A DNA stretch of 64,000 nt from Nocardioides ganghwensis (GTDB lineage: Bacteria; Actinomycetota; Actinomycetes; Propionibacteriales; Nocardioidaceae). A program made the translations under genes and the position numbers. Position 1 is the first letter of the stretch. Every line of letters starts with the position of its first letter. The DNA lies in contig NZ_JACXYX010000001.1 of assembly GCF_014779655.1 (NCBI RefSeq), positions 124,001-188,000 of the forward strand, read 5' to 3'. The notes under the pieces are model-generated. The model was given only the letters and a program-made list of their open reading frames with translations. It made no database searches and was not told the origin of the DNA. Below are positions 1 to 7,571 of this stretch, in pieces.

Positions 1-735
1 CTCGCGCTGGAGGACGCGGGCGTGCCGCCCGATCGCGCCGCCTCCGCGGTCGAGGCCGCCGAGGGGCAGGTCGTCGCACCGGAGCTGGAGGTGACGAGCG
101 TGGACCGGCTGAGCCAGGAGTTCGAGGGGATGGGGCAGTTCGAGTTCGGCGCCTCGGGCCAGCTGCTGCTCTTCACCTTCCTCGCCTGCCTCGGCGGCTC
201 CGCGACGCTCATCCAGGCCCGGCGGCTGGGCGTCGTCTCGCGGATGCTCGCCGGACCGATGACGTCGGGCGAGCTGGTCGCCGGACAGATCCTCGGCCGG
301 TGGGCGATCGCGCTCTTCCAGGGCGGCTACCTGATGGTGGCGACCAGCCTGATCTTCGGCGTCGACTGGGGGAACCTGCCGCTGGCACTGCTCGTCCTGC
401 TGCTCTTCAGCCTCGTCGCCGCCGGGGCGGCGATCCTCCTCGGCACGCTCCTGGAGAACGAGGGTGCCGCCGCCGGAGCCGGGATCGGCTTCGGCCTGGT
501 CCTCGCCGCGCTCGGCGGCTCGATGTTCCCCCTCGAGCTCTTCCCCGACACGATGCGGGCGATCTCGCGGATCACCCCGCACGCGTGGGCCTACGAGGCG
601 CTGGCCGACATCCAGCGCCGGGACGGTGGGCTCCTCGACGTGCTGCCGCAGCTCGGCGTGCTGGCCGCGATGGCGCTCGCCCTCGCGGCTCTCGGTGGCT
701 GGTCGCTGCGGCGGAGCCTGGCGCGGGCGATGTAG
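1..735 (+). CDS. ABC-2 type transporter permease (5' end outside the window)
   Basis: The frame is open from the first base to the stop at 733-735, so the start lies upstream and about 244 C-terminal residues are present. At least five hydrophobic segments are visible (for example LLLFTFLACLGG, ALLVLLLFSLVAAGAAILLG, IGFGLVLAALGGSMFPLELF). The stretch RRLGVVSRMLAGPMTSGEL matches the cytoplasmic loop that follows the second helix in ABC-2 permeases. Such proteins form the membrane channel of an ABC exporter together with a separate ATPase, which presumably lies before the window. The exported substrate cannot be told from this fragment. Family call is firm; function is generic. Confidence 0.8.
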   Translation, partial: LALEDAGVPPDRAASAVEAAEGQVVAPELEVTSVDRLSQEFEGMGQFEFGASGQLLLFTFLACLGGSATLIQARRLGVVSRMLAGPMTSGELVAGQILGRWAIALFQGGYLMVATSLIFGVDWGNLPLALLVLLLFSLVAAGAAILLGTLLENEGAAAGAGIGFGLVLAALGGSMFPLELFPDTMRAISRITPHAWAYEALADIQRRDGGLLDVLPQLGVLAAMALALAALGGWSLRRSLARAM

Positions 736-798
736 TCCCCGAGGAGTGAGCGAGGGTGGCACACCCCGACGGACGGTTGTCCTCAGCGGACGGCTGGC

Positions 799-804
799 TA
801 GCGT
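799..804 (+). promoter_or_regulatory. leaderless-type -10 hexamer TAGCGT
   Basis: TAGCGT is followed by 7 bases and then ATG 812. With a transcription start about 7 bases after a -10 box, the mRNA would begin at or next to the start codon. The same arrangement recurs before many genes here. Confidence 0.5.
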
Positions 805-811
805 GGTCGGC

Positions 812-1051
812 ATGACTGACGAGGAGAAGCAGGCGGCGATCGAGGCCGCGCAGCGAGTGGTCGACGAGGTCAGCTCCTACCAGTACAGCGCGGAGGACGC
901 GACCATCGCCGACCAGCTCGACGAGGGCCTCGCGAAGGCGAAGGTGTCGCTCAGCGACGACGAGCGCACGCGCATCCTCGCCGAGATCGACGGCCTGAAG
1001 GACGAGAAGTCGGCGGCGCCGCAGGTCAGGTCCGCCACCCCGGCGGAGTGA
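812..1051 (+). CDS. small acidic protein of unknown function
   Basis: Codes for 79 residues beginning MTDEEKQAAIEAAQRVVDEV. It is charged, has no membrane segment, and its predicted content is helical. I do not recognise a family. The ATG at 812 is chosen over upstream in-frame starts because a TAGCGT -10 hexamer ends 7 bases before it, and the longer frame runs antiparallel through the preceding permease gene. The next gene (DinB-like) starts 8 bases after its stop, so the two are probably co-transcribed. Confidence 0.6.
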   Translation: MTDEEKQAAIEAAQRVVDEVSSYQYSAEDATIADQLDEGLAKAKVSLSDDERTRILAEIDGLKDEKSAAPQVRSATPAE

Positions 1052-1058
1052 GGCGGCC

Positions 1059-1568
1059 GTGGACGTACGCGGAGTGCTGACCGAGGCCTTCGGCAGGGTC
1101 ACCGAGCTGTACGACGGCATCGCCGACGGTCTCGACGACGACGCCCTGGCGTACCGCCCCGGCGGCACCGGCAACCCGATCGGCTGGCTGCTGTGGCACC
1201 TCGCGCGGGTGCAGGACGACCACGTCGCCGCGCTCGCCGACCAGCCCCAGGTGTGGGAGCAGTGGCAGGAGCGGTTCGGCCTGCCCAACGGGACCGACGA
1301 CATCGGCTACGGCCACACGAGCGAGCAGGTCGACGCGGTCCGCATCACCGACCCGGAGCTGCTCACCGGCTACCACCGCGAGGTCACCCTCGCGACCGCG
1401 CGCTACCTCCAGACGGTGGACGAGCGCGAGCTCGAGCGGGAGGTCGACCAGAGCTGGGACCCGCCGGTCACGGCCGGCGTACGCCTCATCAGCATCCTCG
1501 GCGACTGCCTCCAGCACCTCGGTCAGGCGGCGTACGTCAAGGGGTTGCTCGGGTCCCGCACCTCCTGA
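1059..1568 (+). CDS. DinB/DUF664 family protein (mycothiol-transferase-like)
   Basis: 169 residues with a GTG start, 8 bases downstream of the previous stop. The N-terminal part carries GWLLWHLARVQDDHVAAL and the C-terminal part DCLQHLGQAAYVKGLL. These are the metal-ligand histidine regions of the DinB four-helix bundle, and the WHLAR signature is typical of actinobacterial DUF664/MDMPI-type proteins. Known members bind a divalent metal and use a low-molecular-weight thiol such as mycothiol for isomerisation or detoxification. The substrate here is unknown. A second, more distant DinB-type gene lies at 60287-60814. Confidence 0.8.
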   Translation: MDVRGVLTEAFGRVTELYDGIADGLDDDALAYRPGGTGNPIGWLLWHLARVQDDHVAALADQPQVWEQWQERFGLPNGTDDIGYGHTSEQVDAVRITDPELLTGYHREVTLATARYLQTVDERELEREVDQSWDPPVTAGVRLISILGDCLQHLGQAAYVKGLLGSRTS

Positions 1569-1651
1569 CGCCCCCGGGCGGCGCGGCTGCGAGCAGCATT
1601 CTCGGGGTGAGGATGCCCCACAAGGCCGTCCGGAGGCGCATACTGGGGGTG

Positions 1652-1873
1652 ATGACCTCCTCGAGTGGCCGACGGCCCAAGCACCTCCCCAGCAGCCCGT
1701 TCAAGCCCGCGGTCGACCCCGTGGTCGAGGTGTTCGAGGTGGGTGACCGGGTCACCCACGACATCTACGGCCTCGGCCAGGTGACGCACCTCGACAGCCA
1801 CGCGGCCACCGTCGACTTCGGGGACAAGGCGGTCCGCATCGCGCACCCCTACCCCAAGCTGCACCACCTCTGA
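1652..1873 (+). CDS. small conserved protein with a Tudor/SH3-like segment
   Basis: 73 residues. The core VEVFEVGDRVTHDIYGLG followed by GQVTHLDSHAATVDFGD resembles the small beta-barrel seen in CarD/UvrD C-terminal (Tudor-like) modules: a GDRV-x-H-x-x-x-G-x-G-x-V pattern and then a strand pattern ending in VDFGDKAVRI. I infer a nucleic-acid- or protein-binding barrel; no enzymatic motif is present. ATG 1652 is preferred to ATG 1613 because GGGGGTG lies just upstream and orthologous cores begin near here. Exact function unknown. Confidence 0.65.
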   Translation: MTSSSGRRPKHLPSSPFKPAVDPVVEVFEVGDRVTHDIYGLGQVTHLDSHAATVDFGDKAVRIAHPYPKLHHL

Positions 1874-1902
1874 GCCGGCCCACCGCAGTTCTCCAGCCTG
1901 CC

Positions 1903-1908
1903 TAGGCT
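1903..1908 (+). promoter_or_regulatory. leaderless-type -10 hexamer TAGGCT before the photolyase
   Basis: TAGGCT, then six bases (gaccgc), then ATG 1915. There is no Shine-Dalgarno sequence between the hexamer and the start. Confidence 0.55.
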
Positions 1909-1914
1909 GACCGC

Positions 1915-3396
1915 ATGACGACCCGGTGGCTCTTCGGCGACCAGCTCGGGCCGCACTTCGCCGCCGACCACCGCGGCCCCCTGTTGATGGTCGAGTCGAC
2001 CGGCGTCTTCCGCCGCCGCCGCTTCCACCGGGCCAAGGCCCACCTGGTGCTGAGCGCGATGCGCCACCGCGCCGCGGAGCTCGGCGACCGGCTGACCTAC
2101 GTCCAGGCCGAGACGTACGCCGAGGCGGTGCGCGAGCACGGCTCCGACGGAGGTGTCGAGGTCGTGCACCCGACGTCGTACGCCGCGCTCGGGCTGGTCG
2201 AACGGCTCGGCTGCACGGTGCTGCCGCCGCGCGGCTTCGCCACGGCGCGCGAGGACTTCGAGCGCTGGGCCGACGGGCGCCGCGGCAAGGGGCTGCTGAT
2301 GGAGGACTTCTACCGGCGCGCCCGCCAGGCCCACGGCGTGCTGCTCGACGGCGGCGAGCCGGCAGGCGGGCAGTGGAACTTCGACCACGACAACCGCGAG
2401 CCACCGCCGAAGGGCGCCGACACGCTCGGTGTGACCGAGCCGTGGTGGCCGACCGAGGACGACATCGACGCCCAGGTCCGCGAGGACCTCGACCGGTGGG
2501 AGCGCGACGGTGAGGTGTCGTTCATCGGCCGCGACGGCCCGCGCATCTTCCCCGCCACCCGGCGGGAGGCGCTGGCCGCGCTCGACCACTTCGTCGAGCA
2601 CCGGCTGCCGGACTTCGGGGCGTACGAGGACGCGATCCTCGAGGGTGACCCGTGGATGGCCCACAGCCTGGTGAGCGCCCCCATGAACCTCGGCCTGCTC
2701 GACCCGCTCGAGGTCGTCGAGCGGGCGGAGGAGGCGTACCGGAGCGGCGCGGCGCCGATCGCCAGCGTCGAGGGGTTCGTCCGGCAGGTCATCGGCTGGC
2801 GCGACTACGTCTGGCACGTCTACTGGCACATGGGCGACGGCTACCGCCGGGAGAACTCCCTCGCGGCGCGCGAGCGGATCCCGAAGTGGTTCGCCGAGCT
2901 GGACGGTGCTGCCACCGACGCGCGCTGCCTGTCGCACACCCTCGACCAGGTGGCCGAGCACGGCTGGGTGCACCACATCCCGCGGCTGATGGTGCTGGGG
3001 TCGTACGCCCTGCAGCGCGGCTGGGCGCCGACGCAGGTCACCGACTGGTTCCACCGGGCGTTCGTCGACGGCTACGACTGGGTGATGGTGCCCAACGTCG
3101 TCGGCATGTCGCAGCACGCGGACGGCGGCCGGATGATGACGAAGCCCTACACCTCCGGCGGCGCCTACATCGACAAGATGAGCGACCACTGCGGATCGTG
3201 CCGCTTCGACCCCAAGGTGCGGGTGGGGGACGACGCGTGCCCGTTCACCGCGGGCTACTGGTGGTTCCTCGACCGGCACCGCGAGACCTTCGAGGGCAAC
3301 CACCGGATGTCGCGGGCGGTCACGGGGCTCGACCGGCTCAAGGACCTCGACGGGCTCGTCGCGCAGGAGGACGCGCGCGGCAACCGCGCACCCTGA
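1915..3396 (+). CDS. phrB: iron-sulfur photolyase/cryptochrome, prokaryotic (6-4) photolyase type
   Basis: 493 residues. The N-terminal Rossmann-like part begins RWLFGDQLGPHF, the form typical of photolyase-related proteins of the FeS-BCP group. The C-terminal FAD-binding helical domain contains QVIGWRDYVWHVYW. Four cysteines sit at residues 338, 426, 429 and 442 (CLSHT, CGSC, DDACPF). Spacings of 88, 3 and 13 match, as I recall, the 4Fe-4S ligands of Agrobacterium PhrB, which repairs UV-induced (6-4) photoproducts using blue light, FAD and a lumazine antenna. It is a single gene with its own apparent leaderless promoter. Repair activity is inferred from family membership. Confidence 0.88.
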   Translation: MTTRWLFGDQLGPHFAADHRGPLLMVESTGVFRRRRFHRAKAHLVLSAMRHRAAELGDRLTYVQAETYAEAVREHGSDGGVEVVHPTSYAALGLVERLGCTVLPPRGFATAREDFERWADGRRGKGLLMEDFYRRARQAHGVLLDGGEPAGGQWNFDHDNREPPPKGADTLGVTEPWWPTEDDIDAQVREDLDRWERDGEVSFIGRDGPRIFPATRREALAALDHFVEHRLPDFGAYEDAILEGDPWMAHSLVSAPMNLGLLDPLEVVERAEEAYRSGAAPIASVEGFVRQVIGWRDYVWHVYWHMGDGYRRENSLAARERIPKWFAELDGAATDARCLSHTLDQVAEHGWVHHIPRLMVLGSYALQRGWAPTQVTDWFHRAFVDGYDWVMVPNVVGMSQHADGGRMMTKPYTSGGAYIDKMSDHCGSCRFDPKVRVGDDACPFTAGYWWFLDRHRETFEGNHRMSRAVTGLDRLKDLDGLVAQEDARGNRAP

Positions 3397-3410
3397 GTCA
3401 CGGCCTTCGG

Positions 3411-3493
3411 GCACCATGAAGGCAGTTCGCGACTCGCGGCGGCTGACTGAGCGTGGGACCGGCAGCCCGACGCGCGAACTGCCTTCATGGTGC
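3411..3493. repeat. long palindrome, 21-bp perfect arms, at convergent gene ends
   Basis: Bases 3411-3431 (gcaccatgaaggcagttcgc plus g) are exactly reverse-complementary to 3473-3493, with a 41-base loop. It lies 15 bases after the photolyase stop and faces the metalloprotease stop at 3616. It could be a bidirectional terminator or a palindromic repeat element. No T-tract follows. Confidence 0.8.
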
Positions 3494-3511
3494 GCGGCTC
3501 GGGGACCACGG

Positions 3512-3576
3512 AGGCAGTTCGCCGTTCGGGCCAGCCGGCCGAGCGTGGCGGGCGCTGGCGACGGTTCGAACTGCCT
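3512..3576. repeat. second, shorter copy of the same palindrome
   Basis: aggcagttcg (3512-3521) pairs with cgaactgcct (3567-3576). The loop again carries a GAGCGTGG word, as does the loop of the first copy, so the two look like diverged tandem copies of one element. Confidence 0.7.
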
Positions 3577-3615
3577 ACGTCAGTCGGTCCGCGTACGGGC
3601 TCGCCCCTCGCCTGG

Positions 3616-4347
3616 TCAGCCGCAGGGGAGCGAGCCGAGCCGGGCGAGGCCCTCGCGGTCACCGGGGCCGAGCTCGACCTGCCCGGTGTTGTCGGCGTAC
3701 ATCAGCTCCATCGGCTCCTTCACGTGCCCCAGGCCGATGACGTGCGCGACCTCGTGCAGCACGATCGCCTCCATCACCCGCGGCTGCTGGGCGACGGCCG
3801 TCGGCGTGAACGCCTCGACGTCGAGGACCACGCTGCCGCTGACGAACCGCAGCCGGCCCGCCGAGTCGCTCTCTGCGACGGCACCGCCGACGCCGGCCAC
3901 CTGCCCGGCGAGGTCGGGGTACTCGCGCGGGTCTCCCCACCCGATGACGACGGGGTCGGGGCGTCCGAACAGCTTCACCCCGTCGGGGAACGGGCGGTCG
4001 TCGGTCTCGCCCTCGTCGGCGAAGGACAGGCCGGTCGCCGCACTCGCCCGCCGCAGCGCCTCGGTGACGAGCCCGCGTCCGCCGGGGGGCTCGCCGGCCG
4101 GGTTGACCCGGTAGCGGATCTCCTCGCACGGGTCCCACCCGACGGGCGCGTCGCTGTCGGGCTGGGTCATCGCCCAGGTGTACGCCCCTCCCGCGCGCAC
4201 GACCTCGGGTGCGGGCAGCGGCCGCTCCGCGCCGATCCCGATCGCGCGGCGGGCGCCCTCCAGCTGCTCCGCGGGATGCCACGTCACGACAGCCGCCAGC
4301 ATCGCTGCGGTGACCACGAGGGTCAGGCGGGTCGAGGAGCGGGACAC
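3616..4347 (-). CDS. secreted matrixin-like zinc metalloprotease
   Basis: 243 residues with a GTG start. A signal-anchor stretch (LTLVVTAAMLAAVVTW) opens the protein. The zinc motif HEVAHVIGLGH fits HExxHxxGxxH of metzincins, near residue 205. Downstream PMELMYADN is in the position of the Met-turn region of matrixins. The middle segment PCEEIRYRVNPAGEP with the following helix is typical of small actinobacterial matrixin-like proteins. Predicted to act outside the cell or on the outer membrane face. It lies 45 bases downstream of the immunity-like gene on the same strand, so it could share that transcript. Peptidase activity is inferred. Confidence 0.8.
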   Translation of the reverse strand: MSRSSTRLTLVVTAAMLAAVVTWHPAEQLEGARRAIGIGAERPLPAPEVVRAGGAYTWAMTQPDSDAPVGWDPCEEIRYRVNPAGEPPGGRGLVTEALRRASAATGLSFADEGETDDRPFPDGVKLFGRPDPVVIGWGDPREYPDLAGQVAGVGGAVAESDSAGRLRFVSGSVVLDVEAFTPTAVAQQPRVMEAIVLHEVAHVIGLGHVKEPMELMYADNTGQVELGPGDREGLARLGSLPCG

Positions 4348-4392
4348 CCGGACAGTGTGGCGGGTGGGTGGGAGTGTGGGAGTGCTTCCGGG

Positions 4393-4740
4393 TCAGGAGA
4401 CCAGGCCGAGATCGCGGGCTACGGAGGTCAGCTCTGGCCCGAGTCGAAGCAGCAGCGCGGCACCCTCGGGCGGGTAAGGGATCGTCTCGACGAAACCCAG
4501 ACCGATCAGGTCCTTCTCAGCAGGCTCGGCCGCTGCGAACTCCCGCTCCAGCCAGTCCACGACCTCGCCCACGAGCTCGGGGTCGTCGGCGTTGGTGGCC
4601 TGCGTCCATCGAGCGATGTCGGCCATGACGAGGTAGGGAAGCAGTTCACCTTCCTGGTCGGCGAGGTGCTCCGCCATCACAGGCTCCAGCTGTGGGAAGG
4701 ACGCAACCAGGCGGCGCACCAGCTCTTCGGACGCGGTCAT
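4393..4740 (-). CDS. probable immunity protein for the upstream toxin
   Basis: 115 acidic residues with no signal or membrane segment. Features are LLPYLVMADIARW and an acidic C-terminal half, which recall small helical immunity proteins (DUF7674-like, tentative). The start at 4740 overlaps the stop of the toxin gene (ATGA), so the two are translationally coupled in the usual toxin-immunity order. The longer frame to 4827 is discounted because it runs back through toxin codons. Role as immunity protein is inferred from size, charge and coupling. Confidence 0.65.
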   Translation of the reverse strand: MTASEELVRRLVASFPQLEPVMAEHLADQEGELLPYLVMADIARWTQATNADDPELVGEVVDWLEREFAAAEPAEKDLIGLGFVETIPYPPEGAALLLRLGPELTSVARDLGLVS

Positions 4741-6050
4741 GACTGGAGTGCCTCTCTGAGCTCGTCGGCAATTTGCTGGGCGATCCTGTGATCGGACGGG
4801 TCTGCATCTGAATTGTGTCGCAGCCACTTGTCCAAACCGCGCAAGGTCTCCTCGCCCTTGATGATGTGACGACGACCGTGCACGGAATCACCGGTACGCA
4901 GCTCATGCCTGATTGCGTCCATGGTGGTGCCGTCACCGATGCGCTGCGGGTTGTCCACTCCCTTGAAGAGCTGGTCGACGTAGTTGCCGAGCTTCTGGTC
5001 CTCGACCTCCGGCTTGGGGCGTCCCGGCGTACGAGCCCGGCCTCCCCACCCCAGCGGGTGCTTCACGCTCCCGACTTCGTCCCGCGCCGGCACTCGGACG
5101 AACTTCTCGAGCCGCGCCCGCAACGCAGCGAGCTCGTCGACGACCCGCTCGATCCGCGCGGCAGCGGCGGCAGCGCCCGCGCGCAACGCGGTCAGGAGGG
5201 TGAAGAACCGTGGTGCCTGGGCGCGCACCCGGGCCGCGGCTGCCGCCATCGCCACCCCGCCGCCGAAGCCTCCGGAGAGGCCCGCGACCACGACCGAGAT
5301 GGCCGCACCCTCGACCACCATCTGGCCGACCTCGGCGAGCAGCGCACGCGTACGGTCCCGGGCCGCGTCGACCGATTCGGCGTACTCCTCGCAGGCGGTC
5401 GCGAGCTCGGACAGCTGCCACGCGGTGTCGCCGATCACCGTGGTGAGCTCGCCGAGGGCGTCGACGGCGAGCGGGACCTCGGGGGAGCGCTGCTGCTCGA
5501 CCAGCGCGACGGCGGCGTCGACGTGGTCGGCGAGCCCGGCAGTCGACGCAGCCGCGCGCCGCCAGGCGGAGGCGGTCGCGCGGAGTCGTCCCACGTCGGC
5601 GGACGGCCACGCGAAACCCTCGACCTGGTCGAGGATCCACCGGTCGACCACCCCGAGTGACGGCTCCTGCGCGCCGAGGCTGGAGGGAGGCGACGCCGGC
5701 TGGACGCGTACGTACGCGTCGTCGTCGAGACTGCCGCCGGCGTAACCGAGGGTGCGCGGCCGTCCGGCTGCGGCCGACTCGGCGCGTACGTGGTTGTCGC
5801 CGGTCGCTGCGAGCAGGCGGCCGGCGCCGGTGAAGGCGTGGGTGAGGTCGGCCATCGCTGCGAGCGCCTCGGCGGCAGCGCCGTCGTACGCCCGCGAGAA
5901 CCCCCCGCTGGTCGCGTCGTCGCCGGCCATCCCCGCGCACCCCGCGAGCCGCGTGGCGAGGGACTCGGTCAGCACGGCGCTGGTGTGGTTGGCCGTCAGG
6001 CACGCGTCCGCCGCCCGGGTGAACCCGCCGCACTCCACTGTGATCCGCAC
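4737..6050 (-). CDS. polymorphic toxin with WXG100-like N-terminal part and C-terminal toxin domain
   Basis: 437 residues from GTG 6050; AAGG sits 9 bases upstream of this GTG, whereas ATG 6098 would add a basic, poorly conserved leader. Residues 1-260 are Ala-rich and helical, with internal coiled and hydrophobic stretches (GAAISVVVAGLSGGFGGG), like secreted ESX effectors. After a PGRPKPEVEDQ linker a distinct C-terminal domain of about 80 residues begins at KLGNYVDQLFKG and contains NPQRIGDGTTMDAIRHEL, then HGRRHIIKGEETLRGL and DKWLRHN. Conserved R, H and K positions suggest a nuclease-type toxin, but I cannot name the family. It is followed directly by the immunity-like gene. Confidence 0.72.
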   Translation of the reverse strand: MRITVECGGFTRAADACLTANHTSAVLTESLATRLAGCAGMAGDDATSGGFSRAYDGAAAEALAAMADLTHAFTGAGRLLAATGDNHVRAESAAAGRPRTLGYAGGSLDDDAYVRVQPASPPSSLGAQEPSLGVVDRWILDQVEGFAWPSADVGRLRATASAWRRAAASTAGLADHVDAAVALVEQQRSPEVPLAVDALGELTTVIGDTAWQLSELATACEEYAESVDAARDRTRALLAEVGQMVVEGAAISVVVAGLSGGFGGGVAMAAAAARVRAQAPRFFTLLTALRAGAAAAAARIERVVDELAALRARLEKFVRVPARDEVGSVKHPLGWGGRARTPGRPKPEVEDQKLGNYVDQLFKGVDNPQRIGDGTTMDAIRHELRTGDSVHGRRHIIKGEETLRGLDKWLRHNSDADPSDHRIAQQIADELREALQS

Positions 6051-6133
6051 GGGCACCAGCCTTCGTTCCGTACGGTGCCTCCCGCCAGAGGGTCGCAATG
6101 ATCTGTGGACAACCGGCGTGGAACGATCGGCCC

Positions 6134-6892
6134 ATGCCCGCCACCCACGTCGTACGCCGGGCCGGGTTCGCGCCGGTCAAGGGCATGCGGCACCTCGACC
6201 TCGACGAGGTCGTCCTCGACGAGCAGGGCGCGGTCGGCGACCGGGCGTGGTGCCTCGTCGACGTCGAGCAGGCCCGTGTGCTGAAGACCGTGCAGCATCC
6301 GTCGTTGATCGGTGTCGTCGCGCGGACGCAGGGGGACGAGCTGGAGCTGACCCTCCCGACCGGCGAGTCCGTGAGCGCACCCACCCCGCCGAGCGGCGAG
6401 GACGTCACGTGCGACTACTGGGGCCGACCCGTCGCGCTCGCGTTGACCGACGGCCCGCACGCCGAGCTGCTGTCCGGCTGGCTGCACGAGCCCGTGCGCC
6501 TCGCTGCCGCCCCGCGTGGCGGGGTCGTGTTCGCCGACCCGGTCACGCTCGTCGGCACGGCGTCGCTGCGCGACCTGGCCGCACGGGTCGGGCACGAGGA
6601 CGTACGCCACCAGGCCGCGCGCTTCCGGGCGACCCTCGTCGTCGAGACCGAGGAGCCCTACGTCGAGGAGTCGTGGGCGGGGCAGGAGCACGTCGTCGGT
6701 GAGGCGACGCTGCGGATCGGCGGCCCGGTCCCGCGGTGCGCCGTCATCGACCACCACCCGGTCACGGGGGAGAAGGACGTCCGGCTGCTCAAGGCGCTCG
6801 CCCGGGACCGTCCGCTGAACAGCGCCGGCGAGCCGATGCTCGGGGTCTATGCCACGTGCGTGCGACCCGGCCGGGTGGGCGTCACGCGCTGA
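6134..6892 (+). CDS. MOSC domain protein
   Basis: 252 residues. The N-terminal beta-barrel has GFAPVKGMRHLDLDEV and GAVGDRAWCLVD, the G-x-x-GDR pattern of MOSC N-terminal domains. The C-terminal part has FRATLVVETEEP and PRCAVIDHHP, where the cysteine occupies the position of the conserved MOSC cysteine (PVPRC). MOSC proteins carry sulfur or bind molybdenum cofactor and reduce N-hydroxylated compounds in known members. ATG 6134 is chosen; ATG 6098 would run into the divergent toxin promoter region. No molybdenum enzyme is adjacent, so the substrate is open. Confidence 0.82.
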   Translation: MPATHVVRRAGFAPVKGMRHLDLDEVVLDEQGAVGDRAWCLVDVEQARVLKTVQHPSLIGVVARTQGDELELTLPTGESVSAPTPPSGEDVTCDYWGRPVALALTDGPHAELLSGWLHEPVRLAAAPRGGVVFADPVTLVGTASLRDLAARVGHEDVRHQAARFRATLVVETEEPYVEESWAGQEHVVGEATLRIGGPVPRCAVIDHHPVTGEKDVRLLKALARDRPLNSAGEPMLGVYATCVRPGRVGVTR

Positions 6893-7181
6893 CCTGCTGC
6901 CAGAGCGCGAGGTTGGCCTCGACCGCGGAGGAGTAGTGGCTGTCCGCGGCGGCGACGATCGTCCGCATCGCGGCAAGCGCCGTCACCATGTCGGCGCACT
7001 CGTCGCGCCAGGAGCCGTACGCCACCTCCTGCGCCGCGCTCGCGTGCCCGAGCCACTGGTGCTGCACCTTGGCCTGTGCGTCGTCGATGTCGCCGGCGAG
7101 CTCGAGGAGGTCGCGCTGGCAGCTCGCGAGCTCCGCGACGACGCTGCGCAGCTCGGCGAGGTCGACGTCGAAGGCGGTCAC
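6882..7181 (-). CDS. WXG100 family protein (second gene of the pair)
   Basis: 99 residues from GTG 7181. It is helical throughout with QWLGHASAA near the middle, where WLG takes the place of the W-x-G turn of ESAT-6-like proteins, and no signal peptide. Length and shape fit WXG100 substrates of type VII secretion. The GTG overlaps the stop of the preceding WXG100 gene (GTGA), so the two are coupled and probably form a heterodimer. The 3' end overlaps the convergent MOSC gene by 11 bases. No secretion ATPase gene is visible nearby. Confidence 0.72.
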   Translation of the reverse strand: MTAFDVDLAELRSVVAELASCQRDLLELAGDIDDAQAKVQHQWLGHASAAQEVAYGSWRDECADMVTALAAMRTIVAAADSHYSSAVEANLALWQQVSA

Positions 7182-7507
7182 CCCAGGCGCCCTTCGAGGT
7201 GTCCGGCCATCGCGCGGGGGTGCTGCGAGGCGCCGGTGTCCGCCGCGACGAGGTCGCCGCGTGCGCCGGCGAGCGCGGCAACGTCGCCGCCGAGGTCGGC
7301 GACGACCGAGGAAGCGGCGGAGCTCCACGTCGCCCACTGCGAGCCGAACGCCGTCGCCGCCTCCCCGTGCCAGGTCGAGAGCAGTCGCTCGACGGACGCC
7401 TCAGCTGTCCGGCGGCGTGCGTCGAGCTCCCTCAGACGGTCGTCGAGCAGGGTGGCGGCGGCCGCGTGGGCGGTCGGATCGAGGTGGACGGTTCCCGAGG
7501 TCGTCAT
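7178..7507 (-). CDS. WXG100 family protein (first gene of the pair)
   Basis: 109 residues beginning MTTSGTVHLDPTAHAAAATL. The turn STWHGEAATAF supplies W-x-G between two helices. The segment DDRLRELDARRRTAEASVER is clearly related to the gene at 10674-10988 (SDRLADIDARRRVAERSVDA), so the window has at least two members of this branch. ATG 7507 is used rather than an upstream in-frame start. Predicted to be exported by an ESX-type machine with its coupled partner. The toxin at 4737-6050 has a similar helical N-terminal part. Confidence 0.75.
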   Translation of the reverse strand: MTTSGTVHLDPTAHAAAATLLDDRLRELDARRRTAEASVERLLSTWHGEAATAFGSQWATWSSAASSVVADLGGDVAALAGARGDLVAADTGASQHPRAMAGHLEGRLG

Positions 7508-7571
7508 GCCCCGATCGTGGTCAGTCGCACGGCGCGGCGACACCCCCGCACCCGGATCTGTGGAGAACTCC

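Noticed and set aside
3561..3580. tRNA T-arm-like sequence ggttcgaactgcc
   Set aside because: It is the right arm of the second palindrome; no acceptor stem or anticodon arm fits around it.
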